64,000 bases of DNA from assembly GCA_963809715.1 (NCBI GenBank), contig CAWEKO010000007.1, forward strand, positions 124,001 to 188,000, read 5' to 3'. A program made the translations under genes and the position numbers. The stretch's first letter is position 1. Every line of letters begins with the position of its first letter. The notes under the pieces were generated by a model that was given only the letters and a program-made list of their open reading frames with translations, did no database searches and had not been told where the DNA came from. This DNA comes from Bog-473 sp963809715 (lineage in GTDB: Bacteria > Actinomycetota > Acidimicrobiia > Acidimicrobiales > RAAP-2). Of this stretch, positions 24,974 to 31,879 are shown piece by piece.

Positions 24974-26377
24974 ATGCTCGGGATCCGCCGGGTCGGGCGG
25001 GACGGTGCGGACTACTACCTGGCCGACCTGGCCCGGGAGCTGCCGGTGGCGCAGCCCGGTCACTGGGCCGGCGGTGCCGCCTCCGGGTTGGGGGTGCGCG
25101 GGCCGGTCGAACCCGGGCACTTCCGCGCCCTCCTCGAGGGCCGCCACCCCGTCACCGGCCGCCCTCTCGGTTCGGGCCGGACCACGGTGGCCGCATTCGA
25201 CCTGACCTTCAGCGCGCCCAAGTCCGCCAGCGTGCTCTTCGCCTTGGGCGGTGACGATGTGGCCCGCCGGATCGTCGGAGTGCACACCGAGGCGGTGGCC
25301 GGCGCCTTGGCCTACTTGGAACGACACGGCGTGACTGCGGTGCGGCGCTCGGGACCCGAACAGGCGGTGATCGCCACGTCGGGCGTGGCCGCCGCCGTGT
25401 TCACCCACGGGGTCAACCGCAACCTCGACCCGCACCTGCACAGCCACGTCGTGATGGCCAACCTCGTGCACGGGGCAGACGGGCGCTGGGGCGCGTGTGA
25501 TCACCGGGGGCTGTGGGCGCATCGTGCGGCGGGCGGGGCCGTGTACGACGCGCACGTGCGGGCGGGTCTGGCCGCCGAACTGGGTGTGCGCTGGTCAGGG
25601 GCCGCCGGACGACCCGAGATCGAGGGAATGGCGCCGCAGCTGCTCGGCGAGTTCTCGTCCCGCACGGCCGACATCCGCCGCCACGCGTTCGAACACGGCG
25701 CGCGCTCGGCACTCGGCCGCCACGTGGCGTGGGCGGCCACCCGGCCGGACAAGGTGGAGGGGACGCCGTTCCGGGCGCTGGCGCCGGAATGGGGGCGGCG
25801 GGCCGAGGCGGGCGGTGGGGTAGTGGACGTGGCGGCGCTGACCAGGCCTGGTCGAGTGTGGGGCGCGTCCGCTCGTGGCGCGGCACTGCGAGGCGGGGTG
25901 GTCGACGAGCACCGCTACGCCGGGACGATTGCGCTGACGCCCCACGGTGGCGCGCACCGGCGTGACGTGGTGACCGCCTTCGGGGCTGGGACGGCCCAGG
26001 GGGCCGAGGCGTCATCTTTGGAGCGCTTGACCGACGAGTGGGCGCCCGAAGCGGGGGTGGGCGTGGCCGAGGGGCTGCACTCGAGGGCGGCCGTGGTGCC
26101 GGGCAACCATCTGCAACGCACGCTCGGTCCCCGGCCCGTCGACCCGGCGGCACACGGGGTGTGGATGGATGCGGCGAAGGCGATCGACGGGTATCGAGCG
26201 CGCTGGGGCATCGAGCGCTCGTCGGAGGAGCCGCTCGGTGCGAGCCCGTTGGCCGCGTTGCCGGCCGACCGCCTGGCCGACCATGTGCGGACGACCCGTC
26301 GCATCGACGAGGCGCGCCTGCGTCTGGGCTGGCGCGAGCCGCGGCAAGCCGAGCTCGGGCTCGACCTCGGCCGCTGA
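24974..26377 (+). CDS. MobF/TrwC-type relaxase domain protein, no helicase
   Basis: A conjugative relaxase of 467 residues. DYYLADL near residue 14 supplies the catalytic tyrosines. The DLTFSAPKSASVLFAL motif (about 76-91) is the family signature. DPHLHSHVVM (about 155-164) is the three-histidine metal site of HUH endonucleases. The helicase half of TraI/TrwC is missing, and the C-terminal 200 residues have no recognised domain. The ATG has GGGAGG about 9 nt upstream. It faces a coupling-protein gene tail to tail, so together they look like the remnant or minimal core of a conjugative or mobilisable element. Confidence 0.85.
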   Translation: MLGIRRVGRDGADYYLADLARELPVAQPGHWAGGAASGLGVRGPVEPGHFRALLEGRHPVTGRPLGSGRTTVAAFDLTFSAPKSASVLFALGGDDVARRIVGVHTEAVAGALAYLERHGVTAVRRSGPEQAVIATSGVAAAVFTHGVNRNLDPHLHSHVVMANLVHGADGRWGACDHRGLWAHRAAGGAVYDAHVRAGLAAELGVRWSGAAGRPEIEGMAPQLLGEFSSRTADIRRHAFEHGARSALGRHVAWAATRPDKVEGTPFRALAPEWGRRAEAGGGVVDVAALTRPGRVWGASARGAALRGGVVDEHRYAGTIALTPHGGAHRRDVVTAFGAGTAQGAEASSLERLTDEWAPEAGVGVAEGLHSRAAVVPGNHLQRTLGPRPVDPAAHGVWMDAAKAIDGYRARWGIERSSEEPLGASPLAALPADRLADHVRTTRRIDEARLRLGWREPRQAELGLDLGR

Positions 26378-26386
26378 AAGCGATAG

Positions 26387-26425
26387 GCGACCGGCGATCG
26401 GCGACCGGCCACCGCCGACCGGTCA
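26387..26425. repeat. three 13-bp tandem repeats between relaxase and coupling protein
   Basis: Units at 26387 (GGCGACCGGCGAT), 26400 (GGCGACCGGCCAC) and 26413 (CGCCGACCGGTCA) are spaced exactly 13 bp apart in the 45-bp gap between convergent mobility genes. Iteron-like repeats next to a relaxase could mark an oriT or accessory-protein site; this is inference. Confidence 0.4.
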
Positions 26426-27946
26426 GCGGCCGATGGCTCGATCCTCGTTGTGCCAGCGGGACCGGACCGTCTCCTCGCGTGTCCGGGCGCTGTGTTGGAC
26501 GGGCGTGAGCATCTCGATCCAAGGGGAGCGCTCGTGGGCCGGCGTGAGCCGCACCTCGGTGACGTCGTTCCGTGGCCCCAGGACGAGGGCGCGGTCCGGC
26601 GCGCCACGGGCCACGGCGTCGACCGGCAGGCGTGGCACCCGGGTGGTCCCCACAGAGGCCGACGCTCGCGTGATGCCCCAGCGGTCGGCCGTGCGGGTGG
26701 TCGACGTCGACGCCACCTCGTGCTCGCCGGCCAGCGCGCTCACGTCGCGCAGCGTCCTCGTGTCGGCGATGCCGGGCAGGACGACCGTGGTGCCGAAGAG
26801 GGACAGGAAGCCGTCCGCCGCCGAGCCCCAGCGGCTGCGGGCCTGGGAGAGGTCCTGCAGGCAGGCCAGCACCAGCAGGCCTTGCCCACCGCCCTCGCTC
26901 ACCATGGCCGGCAAGTCAGGCACGGGGGCGATATTGGCCACCTCGTCGAGGGCGAGCAGCGCGGGTGCCCCCTGCCGGCCCTCCTGCGAGCGCGTGTAGA
27001 CGGCATCGCGGACCTCGCCGAGCATGGCCACCACGAGCGGGGCGAATTGCCGCTGCCGGCGTCCCGAGGAACAGATGTAGAGGGTGTTCGTGCCTGCGCA
27101 GAAGGAATCGAGGTCGAGTTGCGGCAAACGGGTCGACTCCATGGCACCGTCGGTGCGGTAGGCGGCGAGCACGCCCGACGCCGTCGACCAGATTCCTGAC
27201 TGTTCCCGACTGTCGGTGGCCACGATACCGGTGAGCAGATCGGTCGCCGTGGACCCTTCGCGGGGCCCGGTGGACAAAATATCGAGTGCGGGAGCGCCAT
27301 CGTGGCGATCGATCCACCTGAGCACGTCCCGCATGGAGTGATCCGCAACGCCCGCAGCATGGATGAGGGTCGAGAGGAGCGCACCAGCGCGTTCGTTCCA
27401 GTGGCTCTCACCCACATGTGCGCCACCCATACGGCTTGCACGGACCATCGCGTCGGCCGTGACGACTGCGGCGTCCCATTTCGACGCCGACGTCAAAGGT
27501 GACCAACCCACGCGTTCGACGCCGCGCGGGCACTCGACCTCTCCGCTCGGGTCGTAGAGGAACGTCCAGCCGTCGCGGCCGCGTGCGTGAGCGGTCGCTT
27601 CCATCACATCCGGCTTGGTCGAGGTCGAAACCACAGCCCCGGGAGCCAGCAAAATATTGGGTATGACCAGGGAAGATGTCTTCCCGGCACGGGGAGGACC
27701 CAGCACCAGCGTGGAGCGCTGCGCGCCCGACCACACCCAGCCTCCACGACCGACACCAACGTAGATCGCATCACGCGCATTCTGGTGGATAGCGCGCAGT
27801 GCGGCGCTCGGAATCGGACGCGTGTTCGCCTCCTCGTCATGTCCATCAGCACCGCGTTCCATGCGTGCGATGTTTGCGTTGATGAACGGAGAATTCCAGA
27901 GCACATTTCGTTGAAAGCGGCGACCGGATCGAGTGTGCATGCTCAT
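26423..27946 (-). CDS. type IV coupling protein (VirD4/TraG-like ATPase)
   Basis: A conjugation ATPase of about 507 residues. Walker A is GPPRAGKTSS, with the STSTKPDV segment following. Walker B is LLALDEVANIAPVP and the TraM-recognition part includes GQGLLVLACLQDLSQAR. Family members link the relaxase-DNA complex to a type IV secretion channel. The frame is open up to 28171, but residues encoded above about 27950 are cysteine-rich and not protein-like, so ATG 27946 is taken. Typical N-terminal membrane helices are therefore missing, and the upstream DNA has lower GC. Either the N-terminus has decayed or the protein is a soluble variant. Confidence 0.78.
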   Translation of the reverse strand: MSMHTRSGRRFQRNVLWNSPFINANIARMERGADGHDEEANTRPIPSAALRAIHQNARDAIYVGVGRGGWVWSGAQRSTLVLGPPRAGKTSSLVIPNILLAPGAVVSTSTKPDVMEATAHARGRDGWTFLYDPSGEVECPRGVERVGWSPLTSASKWDAAVVTADAMVRASRMGGAHVGESHWNERAGALLSTLIHAAGVADHSMRDVLRWIDRHDGAPALDILSTGPREGSTATDLLTGIVATDSREQSGIWSTASGVLAAYRTDGAMESTRLPQLDLDSFCAGTNTLYICSSGRRQRQFAPLVVAMLGEVRDAVYTRSQEGRQGAPALLALDEVANIAPVPDLPAMVSEGGGQGLLVLACLQDLSQARSRWGSAADGFLSLFGTTVVLPGIADTRTLRDVSALAGEHEVASTSTTRTADRWGITRASASVGTTRVPRLPVDAVARGAPDRALVLGPRNDVTEVRLTPAHERSPWIEMLTPVQHSARTREETVRSRWHNEDRAIGR

Positions 27947-28373
27947 CGCGCGCCAGCAAGCGCCGCAATTGCACGCTCCAATGCGCGCGAATCGAAGTGC
28001 ATGCGAGACGCCAAAACAGGTCCGCGAACAAAGAATGCTTGACCTGAGCATGTTCACCACTGAGAATGTGTATACCCAAAGCACGAGGGAGGGTTGAAAT
28101 GTGCTGCGACACAATGATGTGGAGCGCGCAAAGCGAAACGTTGATTTCGCTGTTGCCGCGTCCCGCGTCACGTCGTGGCACCCTCAGCACGACAGCGCGC
28201 AGAGGGCGAAACCGGCGGCATGACGTCTCGAGGGGATGCGTCCCCGAGGTACGCGCGCCGTCGGATGAGGCAGTAAATCCGGTGCGGTGGTGCGCGCGGC
28301 GTCGACTTGTCGGCATCGCCGGTGCGTGGGCTGCACCTCTATTCAGTGACGATGCTCCTAGGGAGGTGCACCT
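27947..28373. other. 427-bp region, lower GC, no supportable gene
   Basis: Between the coupling protein and the histone-like gene. Composition is noticeably more AT-rich than the flanks. Several frames are open but none reads like protein. It may hold the decayed 5' part of the coupling-protein gene. The final 15 bases carry the ribosome site of the next gene (GGGAGG, 28361-28366). Confidence 0.4.
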
Positions 28374-28820
28374 GTGGCAGTAGCCGCAAAGAGAAGGGCT
28401 CCGGCCAGAAAGGCCGCCAAAAAGCGGGCCCCAGCAAAGAAGGCAGTCAAAAAGCGCAGCCCGGCCAAGAGGGCCGTCAAGCGGACAACCGCGAGGAAGG
28501 CCGTCAAGCGAGCTCCGGCACGCAAGGCGACCAAGAAGCGCGCTCCAGCCAAGAAGGCCGCCGCAACGCGGGCTCGCAAGGCGACCAAGAAGCGGACAGT
28601 AGCCAAGAAGGCCGCCGCCACTCGGGCTCGCAAGGCGACCAAGAAGCGGACAGTGGCCAAGAAGGCCGCCGCCACGCGGGCTCGCAAGGCGACCAAGAAG
28701 CGGACAGTGGCCAAGAAGGCCGCCAAGCGGGCTCCGGCTCGCAAGGCGACCAAGAAGCGCGCTCCCGCCAAGAAGGCGGCGCGTCGGGCTCCAGCCCGCA
28801 AAGCGGCAAAGCGTCGCTAG
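28374..28820 (+). CDS. histone-H1-like Lys/Ala-rich nucleoid protein
   Basis: A 148-residue, extremely basic protein made almost wholly of Lys, Ala, Arg, Pro and Thr, in KKRAPAKKA-type motifs like eukaryotic H1 tails and the C-terminal tail of mycobacterial HupB. It has no HU fold of its own, so it is a free-standing tail-like DNA-binding protein. Residues 59-112 are three exact-length 18-residue repeats (AKKAAATRARKATKKRTV type). GTG 28374 has GGGAGG 7 nt upstream. A strong terminator follows. It is likely to bind and compact DNA. Confidence 0.85.
   Translation: MAVAAKRRAPARKAAKKRAPAKKAVKKRSPAKRAVKRTTARKAVKRAPARKATKKRAPAKKAAATRARKATKKRTVAKKAAATRARKATKKRTVAKKAAATRARKATKKRTVAKKAAKRAPARKATKKRAPAKKAARRAPARKAAKRR
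28548..28709 (+). repeat. three 54-bp in-frame tandem repeats
   Basis: Units at 28548, 28602 and 28656, each 54 bp (18 codons), nearly identical at DNA level. They lie inside the histone-like gene and keep the frame. Copy number is likely to vary between strains. Confidence 0.9.
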
Positions 28821-28845
28821 ACGCCCGTTCCGAATGGAACAATGC

Positions 28846-28873
28846 GAGACGGGGGCCTTCGGGCCCCCGTCTC
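28846..28873. terminator. strong hairpin terminator between convergent genes
   Basis: A perfect 12-bp stem (GAGACGGGGGCC with GGCCCCCGTCTC) closed by a TTCG tetraloop, 25 bp after the histone-like stop and 5 bp before the cofC stop. The U-run is weak. The position suits a bidirectional terminator. Confidence 0.8.
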
Positions 28874-28877
28874 TGCT

Positions 28878-29522
28878 TCAGGGGACCGGATGTGCCGGTG
28901 GCGCCGTCGTCCTCATGAGCTCGTCAACATCGGCCGGCCAGTCGACGTCGTAGGCCAGGTCCGGGTTGCGGACCACCCGCACGGCCAACCCCGTGCGCAC
29001 GGCTTCGGCCCGGTGCGCCCGGAACGACCCCGGACCGTAGGCGAAGCAGAAATCGGTGGCCCGGGCGGGCAACCGGAGCACGTTGGTGCCGTCGTCGCGT
29101 CGGTCCGGCACGAGCGTGATGCCGTCGAACGTGGGGAGCGCCCCCAACCCCTGGGCCCGGGGCAGGTCGCCGTGCGCCACCGTGACCCATTCGGTTCCGG
29201 CCTCGCCGAGGCGCCGCACACCGGCGCGCACCGCGCCGTTGAGCCCTTGTCCGGGCTCCCACATGACCGCCGCGCCGAGGTCCGACGCCCAGCGGGCCAC
29301 CTCTTCGTCGTCACAGACCACGGCGACGGGCAGCGGTGCACAGGCGTTGAGCACGTGGGTGGCCATGGAACGGACCAGTTGCACCCGGTCCCGCTCGGGG
29401 AGGGCGGTCCCGAGCCGCCGCTTGGCCTGATGGAAGGCCTTCACGGGTATCAGGACGATGGATGGCCCCAGCGCCGCCGTGGGCAGCGCCCATTCCGACG
29501 CCGGCGCGGTCGTCCTTGACAC
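28878..29522 (-). CDS. cofC: 2-phospho-L-lactate guanylyltransferase (CofC/FbiD)
   Basis: A nucleotidyltransferase of coenzyme F420 synthesis. It activates a phospho-three-carbon acid (2-phospholactate, or phosphoenolpyruvate in FbiD) with GTP. The 214-residue protein has the family start IVLIPVKAFHQAKRRLG, AVVCDDEEVARWA, VAHGDLPRA and LVPDRRDDGTNVLRLP motifs. GTG 29522 lies 6 nt after a TACACT box. It diverges from gpsA across 51 bp. Its presence says the organism makes F420, consistent with the DDN-like protein at 24.5 kb. Confidence 0.9.
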   Translation of the reverse strand: MSRTTAPASEWALPTAALGPSIVLIPVKAFHQAKRRLGTALPERDRVQLVRSMATHVLNACAPLPVAVVCDDEEVARWASDLGAAVMWEPGQGLNGAVRAGVRRLGEAGTEWVTVAHGDLPRAQGLGALPTFDGITLVPDRRDDGTNVLRLPARATDFCFAYGPGSFRAHRAEAVRTGLAVRVVRNPDLAYDVDWPADVDELMRTTAPPAHPVP

Positions 29523-29528
29523 CGCGTC

Positions 29529-29534
29529 AGTGTA
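29529..29534 (-). promoter_or_regulatory. leaderless -10 box of cofC
   Basis: TACACT on the minus strand, 6 nt before GTG 29522. Confidence 0.5.
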
Positions 29535-29561
29535 CGGGCCGTCGGCCGGGCGGAGCCGCCG

Positions 29562-29567
29562 TAGTCT
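29562..29567 (+). promoter_or_regulatory. leaderless -10 box of gpsA
   Basis: TAGTCT followed by 6 nt and ATG 29574. It diverges from the cofC box 28 bp away. Confidence 0.5.
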
Positions 29568-29573
29568 TTCGGC

Positions 29574-30596
29574 ATGCACGACCGGGTGGCGGTGATCGGA
29601 GCCGGATCGTGGGGTACGGCGGTGGCGTCCATCGTCGGGGCGGCCCATCCCACGTCCCTCTGGGTGCGTTCGCCCGACCTGGCCGCCACGATGTCGTCGG
29701 CCCGCCAGAACGAGACCTATCTCCCCGACATCACGCTGCCCGACGCCCTGGCGGTGACCGCATCGCTCGAGGAGGCGCTCGACGGCGTCTCGGTCGTCTT
29801 CATGGCCGTGCCCTCGCACGGGTTCCGGTCGGTCATGACCGACATGGCGCCGCTGGCCGCACGGGTGGAGGCGGTGGTGAGCCTGGCCAAGGGCATCGAG
29901 ATGGGAACGAACCTGCGCATGTCCCAAGTGGTCAACGAGGTGCTGCCCGGCGTGCCGGCCGGCGTGTTGACCGGGCCCACCCTGGCCCGCGAGGTGGCGC
30001 AGGGACACCCGTCCGCCTGCGTGGTGGCGCTGCCCGACGGGGCCCTGGCCGCCCGCGTGCAGGAACTGGTGCACACCCGCACCTTCCGCACGTACACGGG
30101 GACCGACGTGATCGGCTGTGAAGTGGCCGGCGCCACCAAGAACGTCATGGCCATCGCCGCGGGCATCTGCGACGGCCTCGGTCTGGGCGACAACACGAGG
30201 GCGGTGCTCATCACCCGTGGACTGGCCGAGCTGGGGCGCCTCGGGTTCACCCTGGGCGGCAAGGTGCTCACCTTCGGCGGGTTGGCCGGCGTGGGCGACC
30301 TCGTGGCCACGTGCTCCAGCCCCAAGAGCCGCAACCGCACGGTGGGTTTTGCGTTGGGTCAGGGGAAGTCGCTGGACGACATCGTCAACGGCATGCACAT
30401 GGTGGCCGAAGGGGTGAAGAGCGCCGGACCGCTCGTCGCCCTGGCCCGGGCCCACGGGGTCGAGATGCCCATCGCCGAGCAGGTCGAGTCCATCGTGGAC
30501 GGTGCCTGCTCGCCCAAGGACGCGCTCATGAACCTGATGAACCGACCGTCGCGGCCCGAATGGGACGAGACCTTGCTGCGCGGGCTGCCGACGTGA
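29574..30596 (+). CDS. gpsA: glycerol-3-phosphate dehydrogenase [NAD(P)+]
   Basis: GpsA reduces dihydroxyacetone phosphate to sn-glycerol 3-phosphate for phospholipid synthesis. The 340-residue protein shows the N-terminal dinucleotide motif GAGSWGTAVA (8-17), VSLAKGIE near 102, TGPTLAREVA near 132 and the catalytic Lys in GATKNVMAIAAG near 184. GLAGVGDLVATCSSPKSRN is the conserved domain junction. The stop overlaps the adenylate cyclase start (GTGA). Confidence 0.97.
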   Translation: MHDRVAVIGAGSWGTAVASIVGAAHPTSLWVRSPDLAATMSSARQNETYLPDITLPDALAVTASLEEALDGVSVVFMAVPSHGFRSVMTDMAPLAARVEAVVSLAKGIEMGTNLRMSQVVNEVLPGVPAGVLTGPTLAREVAQGHPSACVVALPDGALAARVQELVHTRTFRTYTGTDVIGCEVAGATKNVMAIAAGICDGLGLGDNTRAVLITRGLAELGRLGFTLGGKVLTFGGLAGVGDLVATCSSPKSRNRTVGFALGQGKSLDDIVNGMHMVAEGVKSAGPLVALARAHGVEMPIAEQVESIVDGACSPKDALMNLMNRPSRPEWDETLLRGLPT

Positions 30597-31879
30597 CCGG
30601 GTCGTCCGACGCCGAGGACGAGAGGGGTCGCCGGGAGGCGGCCCTGGCCCGTATCCGCGAGACCCTCCTCATGCGTGGCGCCACCGACGAGGAGATCACG
30701 CAGGCCGTCGACGACGGGGTGATCGATCTCTTCGTGGCCGAGCGGATGCTCTTCCCCTCGCGTCGGCGCTACACCCGTGTCGAGGTGTCCGAGCTCACGG
30801 GGGTCGAGCTGCCCAAGCTCGAGCACTTCTGGCGGGCGCTCGGCTTCGCCGGCGTGGACGACGACGACCGCACCTTCACCGACCTCGACCTCGAGGCCGT
30901 CCGCCTTTATCAGGGCCTGCAGTCGCTCGGGGCGGCGGATACCGACACCGCCCTGCAGATGGCCCGGGTCATGGGCTCGTCGCTGTCCCGCATCGCCGAC
31001 GCCCAGCTGGCGCCGGGCTACATCCTCAACGCCGAAGTGGAGGCCGACCCCGTCATGTCGGCCGACGCCTTCGCCGGCGTGGCCGACGTCATCATCCCGG
31101 CCATGGCCCGGATCCTCGAGTTCGTGTGGCGGCGCCAGGTGGCGGCGGGGATCCAGCGCTCCATGGTGGCGCGCAGCCACGGGCTCACGTCGGGGCAGAG
31201 CCCCGTCCTCGCCGTCGGGTTCGCCGACATGGTCGGATTCACCTTGCTCAGCCAGCACCTGAGCAACGAGGAGCTGGCGGCGGTGGTCCGGCGCTTCGAG
31301 GAGATCTCCCACGACATCGTCACCTCGGCCCGGGGCCGGGTGGTCAAGATGATCGGCGACGAGGTCATGTTCGTGACCGACTCCGTGGCCGACGCCGCCC
31401 GCATCGGTCTCGACCTGGCCGACGCCTACGCCGACGACGACCTTCTCTCCGACGTGCGGGTGGGGATGGCCAGCGGGCCGGTCCTGGCCCGCGACGGCGA
31501 CTACTTCGGGCCCACCGTGAACCTGGCCCACCGCATCGTGAACATCGGCAACCCGGGCACCGTGCTGATGTCCGACGACTTCCACCGCGCGCTCGAGGCC
31601 GAGGCGCCCGGCGAGTTCACGGCGCAGGCGCTGCGGCCCCGGATGCTCAAGGACCTGGGACGGGTCCAGCTCTGGTGGTGCGGGCGGGCCGGTCAGGAGG
31701 CGGACGGCAGCGGGGCCGCGGCCGACCGCCGGCGCAACGTCCGCTGGGAGCGCCTGTCCGAGGTCCTGCGCGACCTCGAGGAGCTGCGCGGCGCGGGGGA
31801 GCGGCTGCTCAGCGCGAGCAGCCCGGGTCGACCGGATTCAGTCGTGGAGGCGAACCGTGGCGATGGCGAAGGGGCCTAA
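30593..31879 (+). CDS. class III adenylate cyclase with N-terminal regulatory domain
   Basis: A soluble nucleotide cyclase of 428 residues. The N-terminal 180 residues are helical and resemble the regulatory domain of mycobacterial Rv1264/Rv2212, the former being pH-sensing. The catalytic domain begins near 205. AVGFADMVGFT gives the first metal Asp, KMIGDEVMFV the second, and GPTVNLAHRI the transition-state region. The C-terminal 60 residues are low-complexity. Its start overlaps the gpsA stop, and its end overlaps the convergent alpha-mannosidase by 42 bp. The product is probably cAMP; acid sensing is an inference from the family. Confidence 0.88.
   Translation: MTGSSDAEDERGRREAALARIRETLLMRGATDEEITQAVDDGVIDLFVAERMLFPSRRRYTRVEVSELTGVELPKLEHFWRALGFAGVDDDDRTFTDLDLEAVRLYQGLQSLGAADTDTALQMARVMGSSLSRIADAQLAPGYILNAEVEADPVMSADAFAGVADVIIPAMARILEFVWRRQVAAGIQRSMVARSHGLTSGQSPVLAVGFADMVGFTLLSQHLSNEELAAVVRRFEEISHDIVTSARGRVVKMIGDEVMFVTDSVADAARIGLDLADAYADDDLLSDVRVGMASGPVLARDGDYFGPTVNLAHRIVNIGNPGTVLMSDDFHRALEAEAPGEFTAQALRPRMLKDLGRVQLWWCGRAGQEADGSGAAADRRRNVRWERLSEVLRDLEELRGAGERLLSASSPGRPDSVVEANRGDGEGA

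Noticed and set aside
28548..28709. CRISPR-like regular repeats
   Set aside because: The 54-bp units are contiguous without spacers, in frame, and encode Lys/Ala repeats.
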